From Cohnella thermotolerans DSM 17683 (GTDB taxonomy: Bacteria > Bacillota > Bacilli > Paenibacillales > Paenibacillaceae), in the NCBI RefSeq assembly GCF_000429825.1, contig NZ_AUCP01000044.1, forward strand, positions 1 to 54,051: 54,051 nucleotides of DNA, written 5' to 3'. The notes beneath the pieces were generated by a model, which saw only the letters and a list, made by a program, of their open reading frames with translations, was not told the origin of the DNA and did no database searches. Within the stretch, counting starts at the first letter, position 1. Each line of letters opens with the position of its first letter. Shown here one piece after another: positions 25,016 to 32,910 of this stretch. A program made the position numbers and the translations under genes.

Positions 25016-25272
25016 GCATCGAGATGGAAGCCTCGGCGAGAATGCCGGAAGCGACCTGGAGAAATCAAATTCAGGTCGATCGTCTGGCTCCGGATCCCTT
25101 TGGTGGACTCGAAATAAGAAAATCCGCCAACGATCAGCAATGGAAACAAGGTCAGAACGAACGCGAAAAGCATGAATTTGGAACGAATGCTCACAAACTG
25201 TTTTCGGGCCAATGCGCGCGACACCAACTCTCTTTTATGGGAATTTACGGAGCGAATATCGTCTAAATACAA
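25016..25272 (-). pseudogene. fused scraps: sensor kinase N-terminus joined to a permease fragment
   Basis: Starts like a membrane sensor (RKQFVSIRSKFMLFAFVLTL, then FPLLIVGGFSYFESTKGI), probably a YesM-type kinase with its first membrane segment. After QTIDLNLI at about 25070 the similarity stops. A short stretch in another frame (SGILAEASISMLG) resembles the C-terminal ILAEASLSFLG motif of OppC/DppC-type permeases and runs into the ATPase remnant. The three pieces are joined without spacers. It is debris from at least two deletions; the identity of each scrap is inferred from short motifs. Confidence 0.6.
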
Positions 25273-25274
25273 AG

Positions 25275-25316
25275 AAGCCGTCCACGTCAGCAGGTTTCCT
25301 GATACGTGGACGGCTT
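25275..25316 (-). terminator. terminator of GH30 copy B
   Basis: 13-bp perfect stem AAGCCGTCCACGT / ACGTGGACGGCTT with a 16-base loop, 33 bases downstream of the leftward GH30 stop. It is followed by TCTTTG. Confidence 0.75.
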
Positions 25317-25348
25317 GCCCCGCAGAGCGACGGCAGTGTCGGCGGCGA

Positions 25349-26695
25349 TTAGTTGAACAGCAGCGTTTGAATGGCGTGAGCCGGAATCGACGTCTCCGCC
25401 AATTGATCGCGGCAGCGCAGCGCGTACGGCAGCTCGCGGTCCGTCCGGTTCATGACGACGACCGCGATCGTGCCGTCGACGTTCTTGAACGCCGTCGTCT
25501 CCAGCAGGTCCGTATACTTGGTGCTGGCGATCCGCCGCGCGCCCGGGCGGATATATTTGCTGAAATGACCGATGTAGTAGTAAGAGCTCTCGTAGACGAC
25601 CTCACCGGTTTGCGTGTTCGCGATAATCGGGGCGTCGCAATAATTGCCGACATGGTTCGGTCCGCCTTGCTCGTTCAGGACGATGTTCCAGTCGGTCCAA
25701 GCGGCGGTCCAGTTGTTCAGGTTGCCGATCAGGTCGTGCCCGTACCTCTCCCCCGTCTGCCAGGAGCCGAGGTGAACGCCGCCTTCCTGGCAGCCTTCGC
25801 TGAAGATCAGCTTCTTGTCGGGATAACGGTCGTGAACGAGGGACAGCGCCTCGAAGTGATCGCCCGAATACCAGTGGAAGCAGATGCCCCAGATGTATTT
25901 GGACGCCGCCTCGTCTTCGAACGCAACCTTCGCCCGGTCGTAAACGCGCTCCTTGTTATGGTCCCAGATCATAATTTTGACGTCGGAGAGCCCGGCCCGC
26001 TCCAGCTCCGGACCGAGGAAGTCGCGGACGAAATCCTTCTCTTCTTCGGCCGTATACACGCAGGAATCCCACCGTTGAACGGCTTTCGCTTCATTCTGGA
26101 CGCTGACGCCCCAGATCTCGATTCCCGCTTCCTTGTAGGCCTGAATGTATTTGACGAACATGCGGGCCCAGGCTTCCCGATATTCCGGCAACAGCTTGCC
26201 TCCGCCGTTCATTTGTCCGTTCGATTTCATCCAGGCCGGAGGGCTCCACGGCGAGGAGAACAGGCGGAAAGACTTGCCGCCCAGCGCAGCCGCCCGCCGA
26301 ATAAGCGGAACGATCGCTTCGCGGTCCCGGTCGATGTTGAAGCTGCCCAGCTTCGGGTCTTCGTTCTCAACGTAAGCGTAATTGCCAAGCGAGAAGTCGC
26401 AGCTCTGGATGTGGGTGCGGCAAAGCGTATAGCCGATCCCCTTCTCCGGATGGAAGTAGGCGTCCATAATTTCTTGCTGCTTCTCTTCGCTCATTTGCGC
26501 GATCGTCACGGCGGACGCTTCCGTCAGCGCGCCTCCGAAGCCTTCGATCTCTTGGTAGGTGACGTCTTCGTAGAGGTTGATCAGTTGATTTTCCCGGCCG
26601 TCCGTATCCGGGACGAACGTTAGCGGCGGTTTCTCCGTCAATCGGTCCTGCGTATCCCTGGCGGATTGAATGACTCGTATCGTGGCTGCAGACAT
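25349..26695 (-). CDS. GH30 glycosidase, copy B (glucosylceramidase-like)
   Basis: A 448-residue family 30 hydrolase without signal peptide. EGFGGALTEASA opens the barrel. The acid/base is E202 in SVQNE and the nucleophile is E300 in LIFSEGCQEGG. A beta-sandwich C-terminus follows. It is clearly related to copy A but diverged, with different active-site surroundings (SEGCQ against TENECG), so a different substrate is likely. It is divergent from its own AraC gene (26814). Substrates cannot be fixed by sequence; beta-glucosides, beta-xylosides or related plant/fungal glycans are possible. Confidence 0.92.
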   Translation of the reverse strand: MSAATIRVIQSARDTQDRLTEKPPLTFVPDTDGRENQLINLYEDVTYQEIEGFGGALTEASAVTIAQMSEEKQQEIMDAYFHPEKGIGYTLCRTHIQSCDFSLGNYAYVENEDPKLGSFNIDRDREAIVPLIRRAAALGGKSFRLFSSPWSPPAWMKSNGQMNGGGKLLPEYREAWARMFVKYIQAYKEAGIEIWGVSVQNEAKAVQRWDSCVYTAEEEKDFVRDFLGPELERAGLSDVKIMIWDHNKERVYDRAKVAFEDEAASKYIWGICFHWYSGDHFEALSLVHDRYPDKKLIFSEGCQEGGVHLGSWQTGERYGHDLIGNLNNWTAAWTDWNIVLNEQGGPNHVGNYCDAPIIANTQTGEVVYESSYYYIGHFSKYIRPGARRIASTKYTDLLETTAFKNVDGTIAVVVMNRTDRELPYALRCRDQLAETSIPAHAIQTLLFN

Positions 26696-26813
26696 GATAA
26701 ACGGTTTCCTCCCTGTACGATTTACTTTATTATAGGAGAAGAACCGCCGTGTTTTGTAGAAACAATTTGGTTCATAACCTCAACAATCTGGTCATAACGA
26801 GAGGGGGCCGAAC

Positions 26814-27608
26814 GTGGCAACGACGGAGGTCGACATCCAGCTCTGCGGGTTTTCCCGGCATCAAACGTCGTTCCGCCATCTTTTTCGCCATGGGCTCGAG
26901 ACCTACATTATCCGCCTTCAGCTGGAGGGCGAATGCGAAGCGCTGATCGACGGGCGCCTGGAAGCCGTCGTTCCCGGCGACTTGCTGCTCTTCCGTCCCG
27001 GCGAAATATACGACCTGCGGATCGGCGGGGCCGAGAGCCGGCTCGGTCCGAGCGGGGACTATTATGTCATGTGCACCGGCCATTGGGTCGACGGATGGTG
27101 GGACCGGCGGGAACGCCCCCACAAGACGCGGATTGCGGACAACGGCCAAATTCTGAGCGTCTGGGAACAGCTGATTCTGGAGAAAAGAAGACTGGACGGC
27201 GGGAGTACCGAAATTGCGGAGGCGCTGTTCAAGGCGCTGTGCAATCTGATCGACCGGGCCATTGAGGAGTCGCCCTGCTCCTCCTCGGCGTCCGACTTGC
27301 ACGCGCTGAAGATGAAAAGCTATATCGAGGCTCACGCGACATCGCCGCTGCGGCTGGAGGATGTGGCCGCCCAGGCCGGCATTAGCGTGACACGGGCGGT
27401 GCACCTGTTCAAGTCGAGATTCGGCCTGTCCATCATGAAGTACGCGCAACAGGTCAGGCTGGCTCATGCCGTCCGGCTCATGGACAACAGCCAGTTCACG
27501 CTGGAACGCATCGCCGAGGATGCCGGGTTCGGCAGCTACACCTATTTCCATCGGGTGTTCCGGGAACGCTACGGCATCTCCCCCGGCCAGTACCGGAGGA
27601 GGGCGTAA
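26814..27608 (+). CDS. AraC-family regulator next to GH30 copy B
   Basis: A 264-residue regulator. A short cupin sensor domain (LEGECEALIDGRLEAVVPGD, LLLFRPGEIYDL) precedes two helix-turn-helix motifs (about 170-262, VAAQAGISVTRAVHLFKSRF and IAEDAGFGSYTYFHRVFRER). The start is GTG 26814 behind GAGGGGG. It is divergent from GH30 copy B, 118 bases apart, and presumably controls it. A perfect 34-base palindrome follows the gene and marks the edge of the AT-rich island. Confidence 0.9.
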   Translation: MATTEVDIQLCGFSRHQTSFRHLFRHGLETYIIRLQLEGECEALIDGRLEAVVPGDLLLFRPGEIYDLRIGGAESRLGPSGDYYVMCTGHWVDGWWDRRERPHKTRIADNGQILSVWEQLILEKRRLDGGSTEIAEALFKALCNLIDRAIEESPCSSSASDLHALKMKSYIEAHATSPLRLEDVAAQAGISVTRAVHLFKSRFGLSIMKYAQQVRLAHAVRLMDNSQFTLERIAEDAGFGSYTYFHRVFRERYGISPGQYRRRA

Positions 27609-27616
27609 TGCGAAGA

Positions 27617-27650
27617 GGCTGTCTCCAAGGTTGCAACCTTGGAGACAGCC
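27617..27650 (+). terminator. perfect 34-base palindrome at the island's left edge
   Basis: GGCTGTCTCCAAGGTTG is followed at once by its exact reverse complement. It lies 8 bases after the AraC stop and is the last GC-rich sequence before the AT-rich island. It acts as a hairpin terminator and could also be an insertion target. Confidence 0.8.
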
Positions 27651-27743
27651 GGATGAGTAAGAGGCGCTATGAACACATTGTAGTCATGAGCAAACAAGTT
27701 TACGAGTTTATTTAGCATGAGAAACACCTAAAAACGAGTAGCT

Positions 27744-28406
27744 TTACACTCCTATAAGTCCGCTTTTGGTTAATGTGTATGTAATATCGCATTGACCGGC
27801 TATCAAACTGCTGTGAGTTGCAATAATAATCGTTATACCATCTTTTTTTAGCAAATTAAAATAATCGAATACTTTTAATGCTGTTTCGTCATCTAATGCA
27901 GCTGTAGGTTCATCTGCGACAATCAATTCAGATTTTTTTAAAAAAGCTCGAACTAAACCTACGCGCTGTCTTTCTCCGCCGGATAAACGTTCAATTTTTT
28001 CGTTCAGAAGGTGACTGATTTCGAAGAGATGACTTAGTTCCACTATTTTTTGGTTAACGAATTCTTTAGAAATATTTTTTTGATACCATAAGGGTACACA
28101 AATGTTTTCCCTTACTGTTAACTTCGGAATCATTGGACTAGTTTGAGGTATATAGCCTACGATTGAACTTCTAAATCGGCCTAACTCATTTAGACTTTTT
28201 GTATCAATAACTAAACCATTAAATTGATAGGTTCCGGACGTTTGCTTCTCAATCCCTGCAAGAATATTAAGCAATGTGGTTTTACCAATACCACTTTTCC
28301 CATTTATCGCGATGGTTACACCATCTCTATCAGTAACCAAATTAACATTTTCAAAAATCAAGCGCCCTTTATATTCCTTTTTAATACTTTTTAGTATAAG
28401 AGTCAT
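27744..28406 (-). CDS. ABC transporter ATPase (LolD/MacB-like) of the AT-rich cassette
   Basis: A 220-residue ATPase, complete: Walker A GKSGIGKTT (36-44), Q-loop Q88, signature LSGGERQRV (141-149), Walker B LIVADEP with E166, and switch histidine H198. It belongs to the short MacB/LolD type that works with FtsX-like permeases. Similar ATPases accompany lactococcin 972-type bacteriocin loci. Start: ATG 28406 with AAAGGATG upstream, 7 bases after the preceding permease stop. It is the last gene of the cassette. AT-rich codon use (many AAA, ATT, TTA) sets it apart from the chromosome around it. It would power export of the secreted protein, or remove it from the membrane for self-protection. 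Confidence 0.9.
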   Translation of the reverse strand: MTLILKSIKKEYKGRLIFENVNLVTDRDGVTIAINGKSGIGKTTLLNILAGIEKQTSGTYQFNGLVIDTKSLNELGRFRSSIVGYIPQTSPMIPKLTVRENICVPLWYQKNISKEFVNQKIVELSHLFEISHLLNEKIERLSGGERQRVGLVRAFLKKSELIVADEPTAALDDETALKVFDYFNLLKKDGITIIIATHSSLIAGQCDITYTLTKSGLIGV

Positions 28407-28413
28407 GAGCACA

Positions 28414-29688
28414 TCATCCTTTAAGCTTTTGTATGATATCAAATCGTTCCATAATTTTACTACAGGCTATGTTAATTACAATTAAAACAATGACTACCCA
28501 ACTTAGATTAATTGCTACAAATATAGGTAAGAGCCTAATTAAATCACCCAAAACTATAAAGAAGGATAAACTTGAAAAAATTAATCCCAACAGAATATTA
28601 ATCAAAACTTTTAAACTAATAAAATTCTTGATTTTATTGATGCTCAAACCACTTATCAATAAAACGGTGTAGGTTTCTAAATTGTTTTTAATTGTCAAGA
28701 TTAAAGTTAATATAAATATTAAAGTCGTGATTATTAAAACACTTATTACAAATATCAATAAATTACTTGTATGGATTTGGGTCATTTTTACAACGGTGTT
28801 TATCCCCAAACTATTTGCTCCAATAACATCGAAATCCCTAAAGTTATGAGTCGAAGAAATATCATTTAATGTGCTGCGTATTTCAAGTGGAGAAAGATCT
28901 GAAATAACAATGCCATTTATCCTACTTAATAAGGATGCTCTAGTAAAAATATCATTCAGACTAGCAAGCACTTGTCTATCTGTAAATTTCATAATGGGAA
29001 GGAGTATGTATCTATCTAAAACAACCTCAGGTTCACTGTAGGTCATAATTTTTTGAGAGGAATCTATAATGCCAACGATAATACCTTTAAAAGGCTTTGC
29101 ATAATAATAAATATCAACAATATCTCCAACTTTATAATATTTACTGTACTCATATCCCAAAATCAACGGGATAGTTTGTTTTTCTTCATCGTAATTAAAA
29201 TCATTTGAATCGAATGTCTTGCCATTTCGAATTTGAATATTATTTAATTTTAGTACATTTTCATTAACCTGCATGGATTTAACGGATTTATAAATCCGGT
29301 TTTTAATCACAACGGGAGGCTGTTCTTGATTGAATTCATAATATGGATCAAATATCTGATCGCCTTTGAAGTCAGCTACTTCGATAGGTTGCCATATAGC
29401 GGAATAATAGGTAAATTTCGCGGTCGTTAATAAATCATTTGCAAAGTGATTCAAAGTTGTAAAGTTATCTTTTTTGGAAAGGAATTCGGCTTCCTTTTCA
29501 TTCAAAAGAGTATCTGAGAGTTTATAAAGGTGCTTATCTTCGAAATTTCGAGAGGCTTTAATTTCAATGTTCGATTGATTAAGAATTATTGTCATAGTTA
29601 ACAGCAAAATTGAGAAAACAACTGTAGTTGCTATATTTACGAAACTAAGAAACTTATTTTGTCTTAACATTGTGATGAAAGCCTTCAA
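28414..29688 (-). CDS. FtsX/MacB-like permease, second membrane protein of the cassette
   Basis: A 424-residue membrane protein. One membrane segment is at about 15-37. A large outside domain (about 40-310) follows, then three segments at about 315-340, 360-385 and 390-415, the layout of MacB/FtsX permeases. A TTG start at 29688 overlaps the stop of the upstream permease (TTGA); ATG 29670 is the alternative. Together with the next gene upstream it could form the two halves of one transporter. In lactococcin 972-type loci the corresponding protein is a single chain of roughly 650-700 residues, so this may be a split version. That comparison is from memory. Confidence 0.82.
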   Translation of the reverse strand: MKAFITMLRQNKFLSFVNIATTVVFSILLLTMTIILNQSNIEIKASRNFEDKHLYKLSDTLLNEKEAEFLSKKDNFTTLNHFANDLLTTAKFTYYSAIWQPIEVADFKGDQIFDPYYEFNQEQPPVVIKNRIYKSVKSMQVNENVLKLNNIQIRNGKTFDSNDFNYDEEKQTIPLILGYEYSKYYKVGDIVDIYYYAKPFKGIIVGIIDSSQKIMTYSEPEVVLDRYILLPIMKFTDRQVLASLNDIFTRASLLSRINGIVISDLSPLEIRSTLNDISSTHNFRDFDVIGANSLGINTVVKMTQIHTSNLLIFVISVLIITTLIFILTLILTIKNNLETYTVLLISGLSINKIKNFISLKVLINILLGLIFSSLSFFIVLGDLIRLLPIFVAINLSWVVIVLIVINIACSKIMERFDIIQKLKG

Positions 29689-30635
29689 ATCTTATTACCA
29701 CCTTTTTTCACCAGATAAAGTATTGTTTTTAAAACAAATGCCAATAAGAACAAAGAGTTTCCGATTAACGCCATGATGAATTTGAGAATCCATTCTTGAT
29801 CCCATAAGGGATAAATTAAGAATTGCACCACCCAAGCAAGACATATTAGAAGTGTTGAAATAAAAATAATAGGAAAAACCTTTCTTAATATTTCGATCCT
29901 AAATAATTGATTAATTGAAAAACCGTAAAAATAGAGAATAGATATTAAATTCTTATCTTTTATTATCCATAAGGTACTAACGGCGATATTTAAAAGACCA
30001 ATTAAACAAAGTGAAATATTAGTAAGTTTAATTGATGTTTTATTAGACTGAAGAAGATACGACCCATAATATTCTGGTTTTATTTCTTTTACTACATTAT
30101 TATTAATGAATTTTTCAAACGCACTCCGCACGTCAATATTTGGTGAATTAAAAACAAAATTATTTCCATTTTGTAAATCAATATTATTTTTCGTTGATAC
30201 CAACCAAATAGCAGAACTTAATTTATTTGAATATGGGGTGTTAAAATACCCCAATATTTTGTATCCTGAAGGAAGATCCTCAATGTTCGCTCTTTTTCCA
30301 ATAATGGCGAAATCATCTTCGTCATCACTTCTCGTTAGTATTCTTTCTAAAGGTGGAAATCTAACATTTCCATTGTACCAAATATACTTAACATTGGGGT
30401 TTTCTACGTCATTTTGAATTAACATGAACTTGCCGATTTCATTATTAAGGGGATAGTTTAGAGCATCTATACTAAATGAAATAGATTTTTTGTTGATGTA
30501 TCCGTTATTTATCATATTCAAAAAATCGGAATAAGAATTCCACCAAAACAAAAAAATAAATAGAACATTTAAACCGGTTAGCAGTACTAAATATCCATTG
30601 ACGCGTTTTGGGGTCCTGTAAACGAATCTTTTCAT
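29685..30635 (-). CDS. FtsX/MacB-like permease, first membrane protein of the cassette
   Basis: A 316-residue membrane protein with one segment near the N-terminus (about 16-36), an outside domain and three C-terminal segments (about 205-225, 250-275, 285-308), the same plan as its neighbour. The start is taken as ATG 30635; a GTG at 30644 is in frame. Neither has a recognisable ribosome-binding site, and a strong hairpin ends 14 bases upstream, so translation may be low or conditional. The TTGA overlap with the next gene implies coupled production. Probable role: export of, or immunity to, the secreted protein encoded upstream. Confidence 0.78.
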   Translation of the reverse strand: MKRFVYRTPKRVNGYLVLLTGLNVLFIFLFWWNSYSDFLNMINNGYINKKSISFSIDALNYPLNNEIGKFMLIQNDVENPNVKYIWYNGNVRFPPLERILTRSDDEDDFAIIGKRANIEDLPSGYKILGYFNTPYSNKLSSAIWLVSTKNNIDLQNGNNFVFNSPNIDVRSAFEKFINNNVVKEIKPEYYGSYLLQSNKTSIKLTNISLCLIGLLNIAVSTLWIIKDKNLISILYFYGFSINQLFRIEILRKVFPIIFISTLLICLAWVVQFLIYPLWDQEWILKFIMALIGNSLFLLAFVLKTILYLVKKGGNKI

Positions 30636-30648
30636 GCACTGCACAAGG

Positions 30649-30676
30649 AGAGAGATAATTGTGCAATTATCTCTCT
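30649..30676 (-). other. stem-loop between the secreted-protein gene and the first permease
   Basis: Perfect 13-bp stem AGAGAGATAATTG / CAATTATCTCTCT with a 2-base loop, placed 62 bases after the secreted-protein stop and 14 bases before the permease start. There is no U-run, so it is more likely an mRNA stabiliser or attenuator that sets secreted protein above transporter. Confidence 0.7.
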
Positions 30677-30738
30677 CTCTTTCTCCTCGCCTAGTAATTT
30701 CAATACAATTAGGATATTTATTGCGTTTTGTTCAATCT

Positions 30739-31164
30739 TTATCCCTTTCCATAATATGTTTTTCCTACGAATTCTATTGGATCGCCTAACCAACTGCTGT
30801 AAGCAATTGTATGATCCCATCCATAGATCCTTCCACTATCAGCTTTTGCAGATCCAGTAAAAATATTTTCAAATCTTGCACGAGTATAATGGTAAATTCC
30901 ATCCCAATAGGTTTCGCCGACTACACGTTCTTCAATTACGTTTCCTCTCTCTCTTGATTCAACTGTTCCAGTGTGAGAATCAGGTTCGTCAGAAGACAAA
31001 GCTGCAAAATGGTTCGAGGAGCCAACGGTAAAATACCCATCAATTTCTGACCAGCCACCTTGTACTCCCCGATCAAGGGGTGCAGCAAAAGAAATTGCCG
31101 ATGAAAATCCAAACACAAGACCAAAAGAAATAACTAAAGAAGGTATTGTTTTCTTAACTTTCAT
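30739..31164 (-). CDS. small secreted protein, candidate bacteriocin-like toxin
   Basis: 141 residues. A Sec signal peptide (MKVKKTIPSLVISFGLVFGF, cleavage near residues 27-29 at SFA-AP) releases a mature protein of about 113 residues. It is rich in Tyr, Trp, Gly and charged residues and has no cysteine: RGVQGGWSEIDGYF...GSSNHFA, then YHYTRARFENIF and ADSGRIYGWDHTIAYSSW, ending FVGKTYYGKG. I do not recognise a firm family. Its size, GGW start and genetic context (two FtsX-like permeases and an ATPase) recall lactococcin 972-type bacteriocins, but the match is by layout only. The start is ATG 31164 behind GAAAGGAAG. It is the first gene of the cassette and has a long inverted repeat upstream. 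Alternatives: a signalling or adhesion protein, or a toxin against close relatives. Confidence 0.75.
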   Translation of the reverse strand: MKVKKTIPSLVISFGLVFGFSSAISFAAPLDRGVQGGWSEIDGYFTVGSSNHFAALSSDEPDSHTGTVESRERGNVIEERVVGETYWDGIYHYTRARFENIFTGSAKADSGRIYGWDHTIAYSSWLGDPIEFVGKTYYGKG

Positions 31165-31653
31165 TCTTACTGATCTTCCTTTCGCAATTTTTAATATTTG
31201 AAAGCTGGCCAGCTATTCAAATCAATTAAATGGAACAATATCTCATTTGGTAAAGAAATGTAGACTTTTATGTTTATTCTACCAAATGAAAACCGTGAAC
31301 CCATAGTGCTAAATTACTAGTTTTGTTAAAATTAACCTAAAATATTAAGAAGAGGGGTGAGAGTTAAAAAAGTCCCTTTTCAAAACATCGGCTAAAAAAC
31401 CGTTATTCACCCAATCCAGTGTTTGCTTGTTTCCCCCGCTCGATCAGATCGCCTCCCCTTTTCATTTTTTCGCCTTCGCCATGTCTAAGTTGCAATAAAT
31501 TGCGAGGCATTTCGGACTGCTCTCCCCACTTCCACGCTGTCTTTCGCCTGAATACCCTAGGCTAGGCTGCTGTTCAGCTTATCTTGCTATTTTACTTACT
31601 GTTAGCCCTCCAAATTAACTCGCTACGCCGCTCTTTTCACAACTCCACCGTGC
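31165..31653. other. intergenic region at the right edge of the AT-rich island
   Basis: No gene was found in these 489 bases apart from the inverted repeat at 31244. AT-rich sequence continues to about 31440, then mixed composition with scattered stops, returning to GC-rich at 31640. No terminal repeat matching the left edge was seen. Confidence 0.5.
31244..31288. promoter_or_regulatory. spaced inverted repeat CATTTGGTA / TACCAAATG upstream of the cassette
   Basis: Perfect 9-bp arms at 31244-31252 and 31280-31288, 27 bases between. The two sites are 36 bp apart, between three and four helical turns. The pair lies 80-124 bases before the secreted-protein start, where the promoter should be. 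It looks like two regulator half-sites or a looping operator. No regulator gene is in the island, so a chromosomal one must act if this is real. Confidence 0.6.
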
Positions 31654-32628
31654 TCACCGGCCCAACGTCCGTCCCCGACCGTAGGCCGCTTCCACCAATC
31701 CTTTGATGTACCCGACGCCGTACAGCCGCCCGAGCAGCTCGTACCCCGGGTTGGCGTTGTCCTCACCTTCCATCGTCGGGACGTGATCGGGCCGGGCCGG
31801 CCCGTCGAAGCCGACCTCGTAATAAGTGCGCATCGCTTCCAGCATGTCGGTCTGGCCGTCGTCGTGGAACGTCTCCTCGAACTTCTCCGGCGTTCCGCGC
31901 ACATCCCGGAAATGGACGAAAAACAGCTTGTTCTGCCCCGCAAACCGGCGAATGACGCTGGGGATGTCCTCCCCCGCCGTCGCCAACGTGCCTTGGCACA
32001 GCGTAATGCCGCTGTACGGGCTCGGCACGAGATCGATCGCCCGCTGCAACGCGTCCGCGCTGCGCAAAATCCGCGAGACGCCGCGGATTGGGGAGATCGG
32101 CGGATCGTCCGGATGAAGCGCGAGCTTCACCTTCGCCTGCTCGGCGACAGGCACGATTCGCTCCAGAAAATACTTCAAATTGTCCCAAAGCCGCTCTTCG
32201 GTCACGATGCCGGCCTCCGTCAGCGGAGCGTCCCGCATGAGCGAATGGTCGTAGCTGGACACGAGCGCGCCGCCGCGGGTGCGGGTCGTCGTCGACGTGC
32301 GGAACCAGTTGAACTGGGCCATGAAATTGTAGCAGAGCACTTCGATGCCGAGGGCGCCCATGTTTTCGACGAACCGCTGGAACGTCTCGATCTCCGCGTC
32401 CCGCTCCGGCGTGCCGAGCTTGATATGGTTGGACGGCGGCATCGATTCGATGACCGTCAGCCGCAAGCCGAAATCCTCAAACCTCCGCTTCATATGAAGC
32501 AACGCTTCGAATCCCCAGGGCTCCTTCTCCTCCCAAGGCAGCGGCCCGACGGCATAGCCGATCCCCATCTGTTTGGCCAAGTGCCAAAGACGATTCGGAC
32601 GCGACGGAAAAAATTCGGCCAATTGCAT
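31654..32628 (-). CDS. uxuA: mannonate dehydratase
   Basis: A 324-residue enzyme of the UxuA family, which dehydrates D-mannonate to 2-keto-3-deoxygluconate in glucuronate degradation with a divalent metal. Visible family blocks: GIEVLCYNFMAQFNW, ALHPDDPP (metal-binding histidine and aspartates), GITLCQGTL and VHFRDVRG, then FHDDGQTDMLEAM. ATG 32628 is chosen because GGAGGG lies 10 bases upstream. The protein is shorter than E. coli UxuA (394) but near the Gram-positive form. It lies downstream of the sugar ABC transporter on the same strand (282 bases gap) and fits the uronate theme of this locus. Confidence 0.9.
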   Translation of the reverse strand: MQLAEFFPSRPNRLWHLAKQMGIGYAVGPLPWEEKEPWGFEALLHMKRRFEDFGLRLTVIESMPPSNHIKLGTPERDAEIETFQRFVENMGALGIEVLCYNFMAQFNWFRTSTTTRTRGGALVSSYDHSLMRDAPLTEAGIVTEERLWDNLKYFLERIVPVAEQAKVKLALHPDDPPISPIRGVSRILRSADALQRAIDLVPSPYSGITLCQGTLATAGEDIPSVIRRFAGQNKLFFVHFRDVRGTPEKFEETFHDDGQTDMLEAMRTYYEVGFDGPARPDHVPTMEGEDNANPGYELLGRLYGVGYIKGLVEAAYGRGRTLGR

Positions 32629-32910
32629 GCGCTTCAATCCCTCCCCAATTGGTGATAAGGCGGACAAGAGGCCGCCCGGCCGACGCGAGGGCCGGACAGC
32701 CGGGGGTGGCTCTGCAGACCGGTGCGGCTCTGCAACCAGATCGTATAGACCGCGCTACGTCTCGCAACCCGGCATGGCCCCGCAGCCTCTATTCCGCGCT
32801 GCCCGGCGCAGCTGCGGCCCCGCACTCCACTGCGTTAGCAGCCAGGCAAAGCTCCGCCGTTCGCCCAGCTCATTCACCGGACGGCCCCTTCCCGCTTCCC
32901 GCCGACGCCG

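Noticed and set aside
30632-30820. 62-codon frame between the secreted-protein and permease genes
   Set aside because: Overlaps the end of the secreted-protein gene in another frame, crosses the hairpin and has no start site.
27660-31640. Prophage or insertion sequence as the origin of the AT-rich island
   Set aside because: No integrase, transposase, structural genes or matching terminal repeats were found; only composition suggests transfer.
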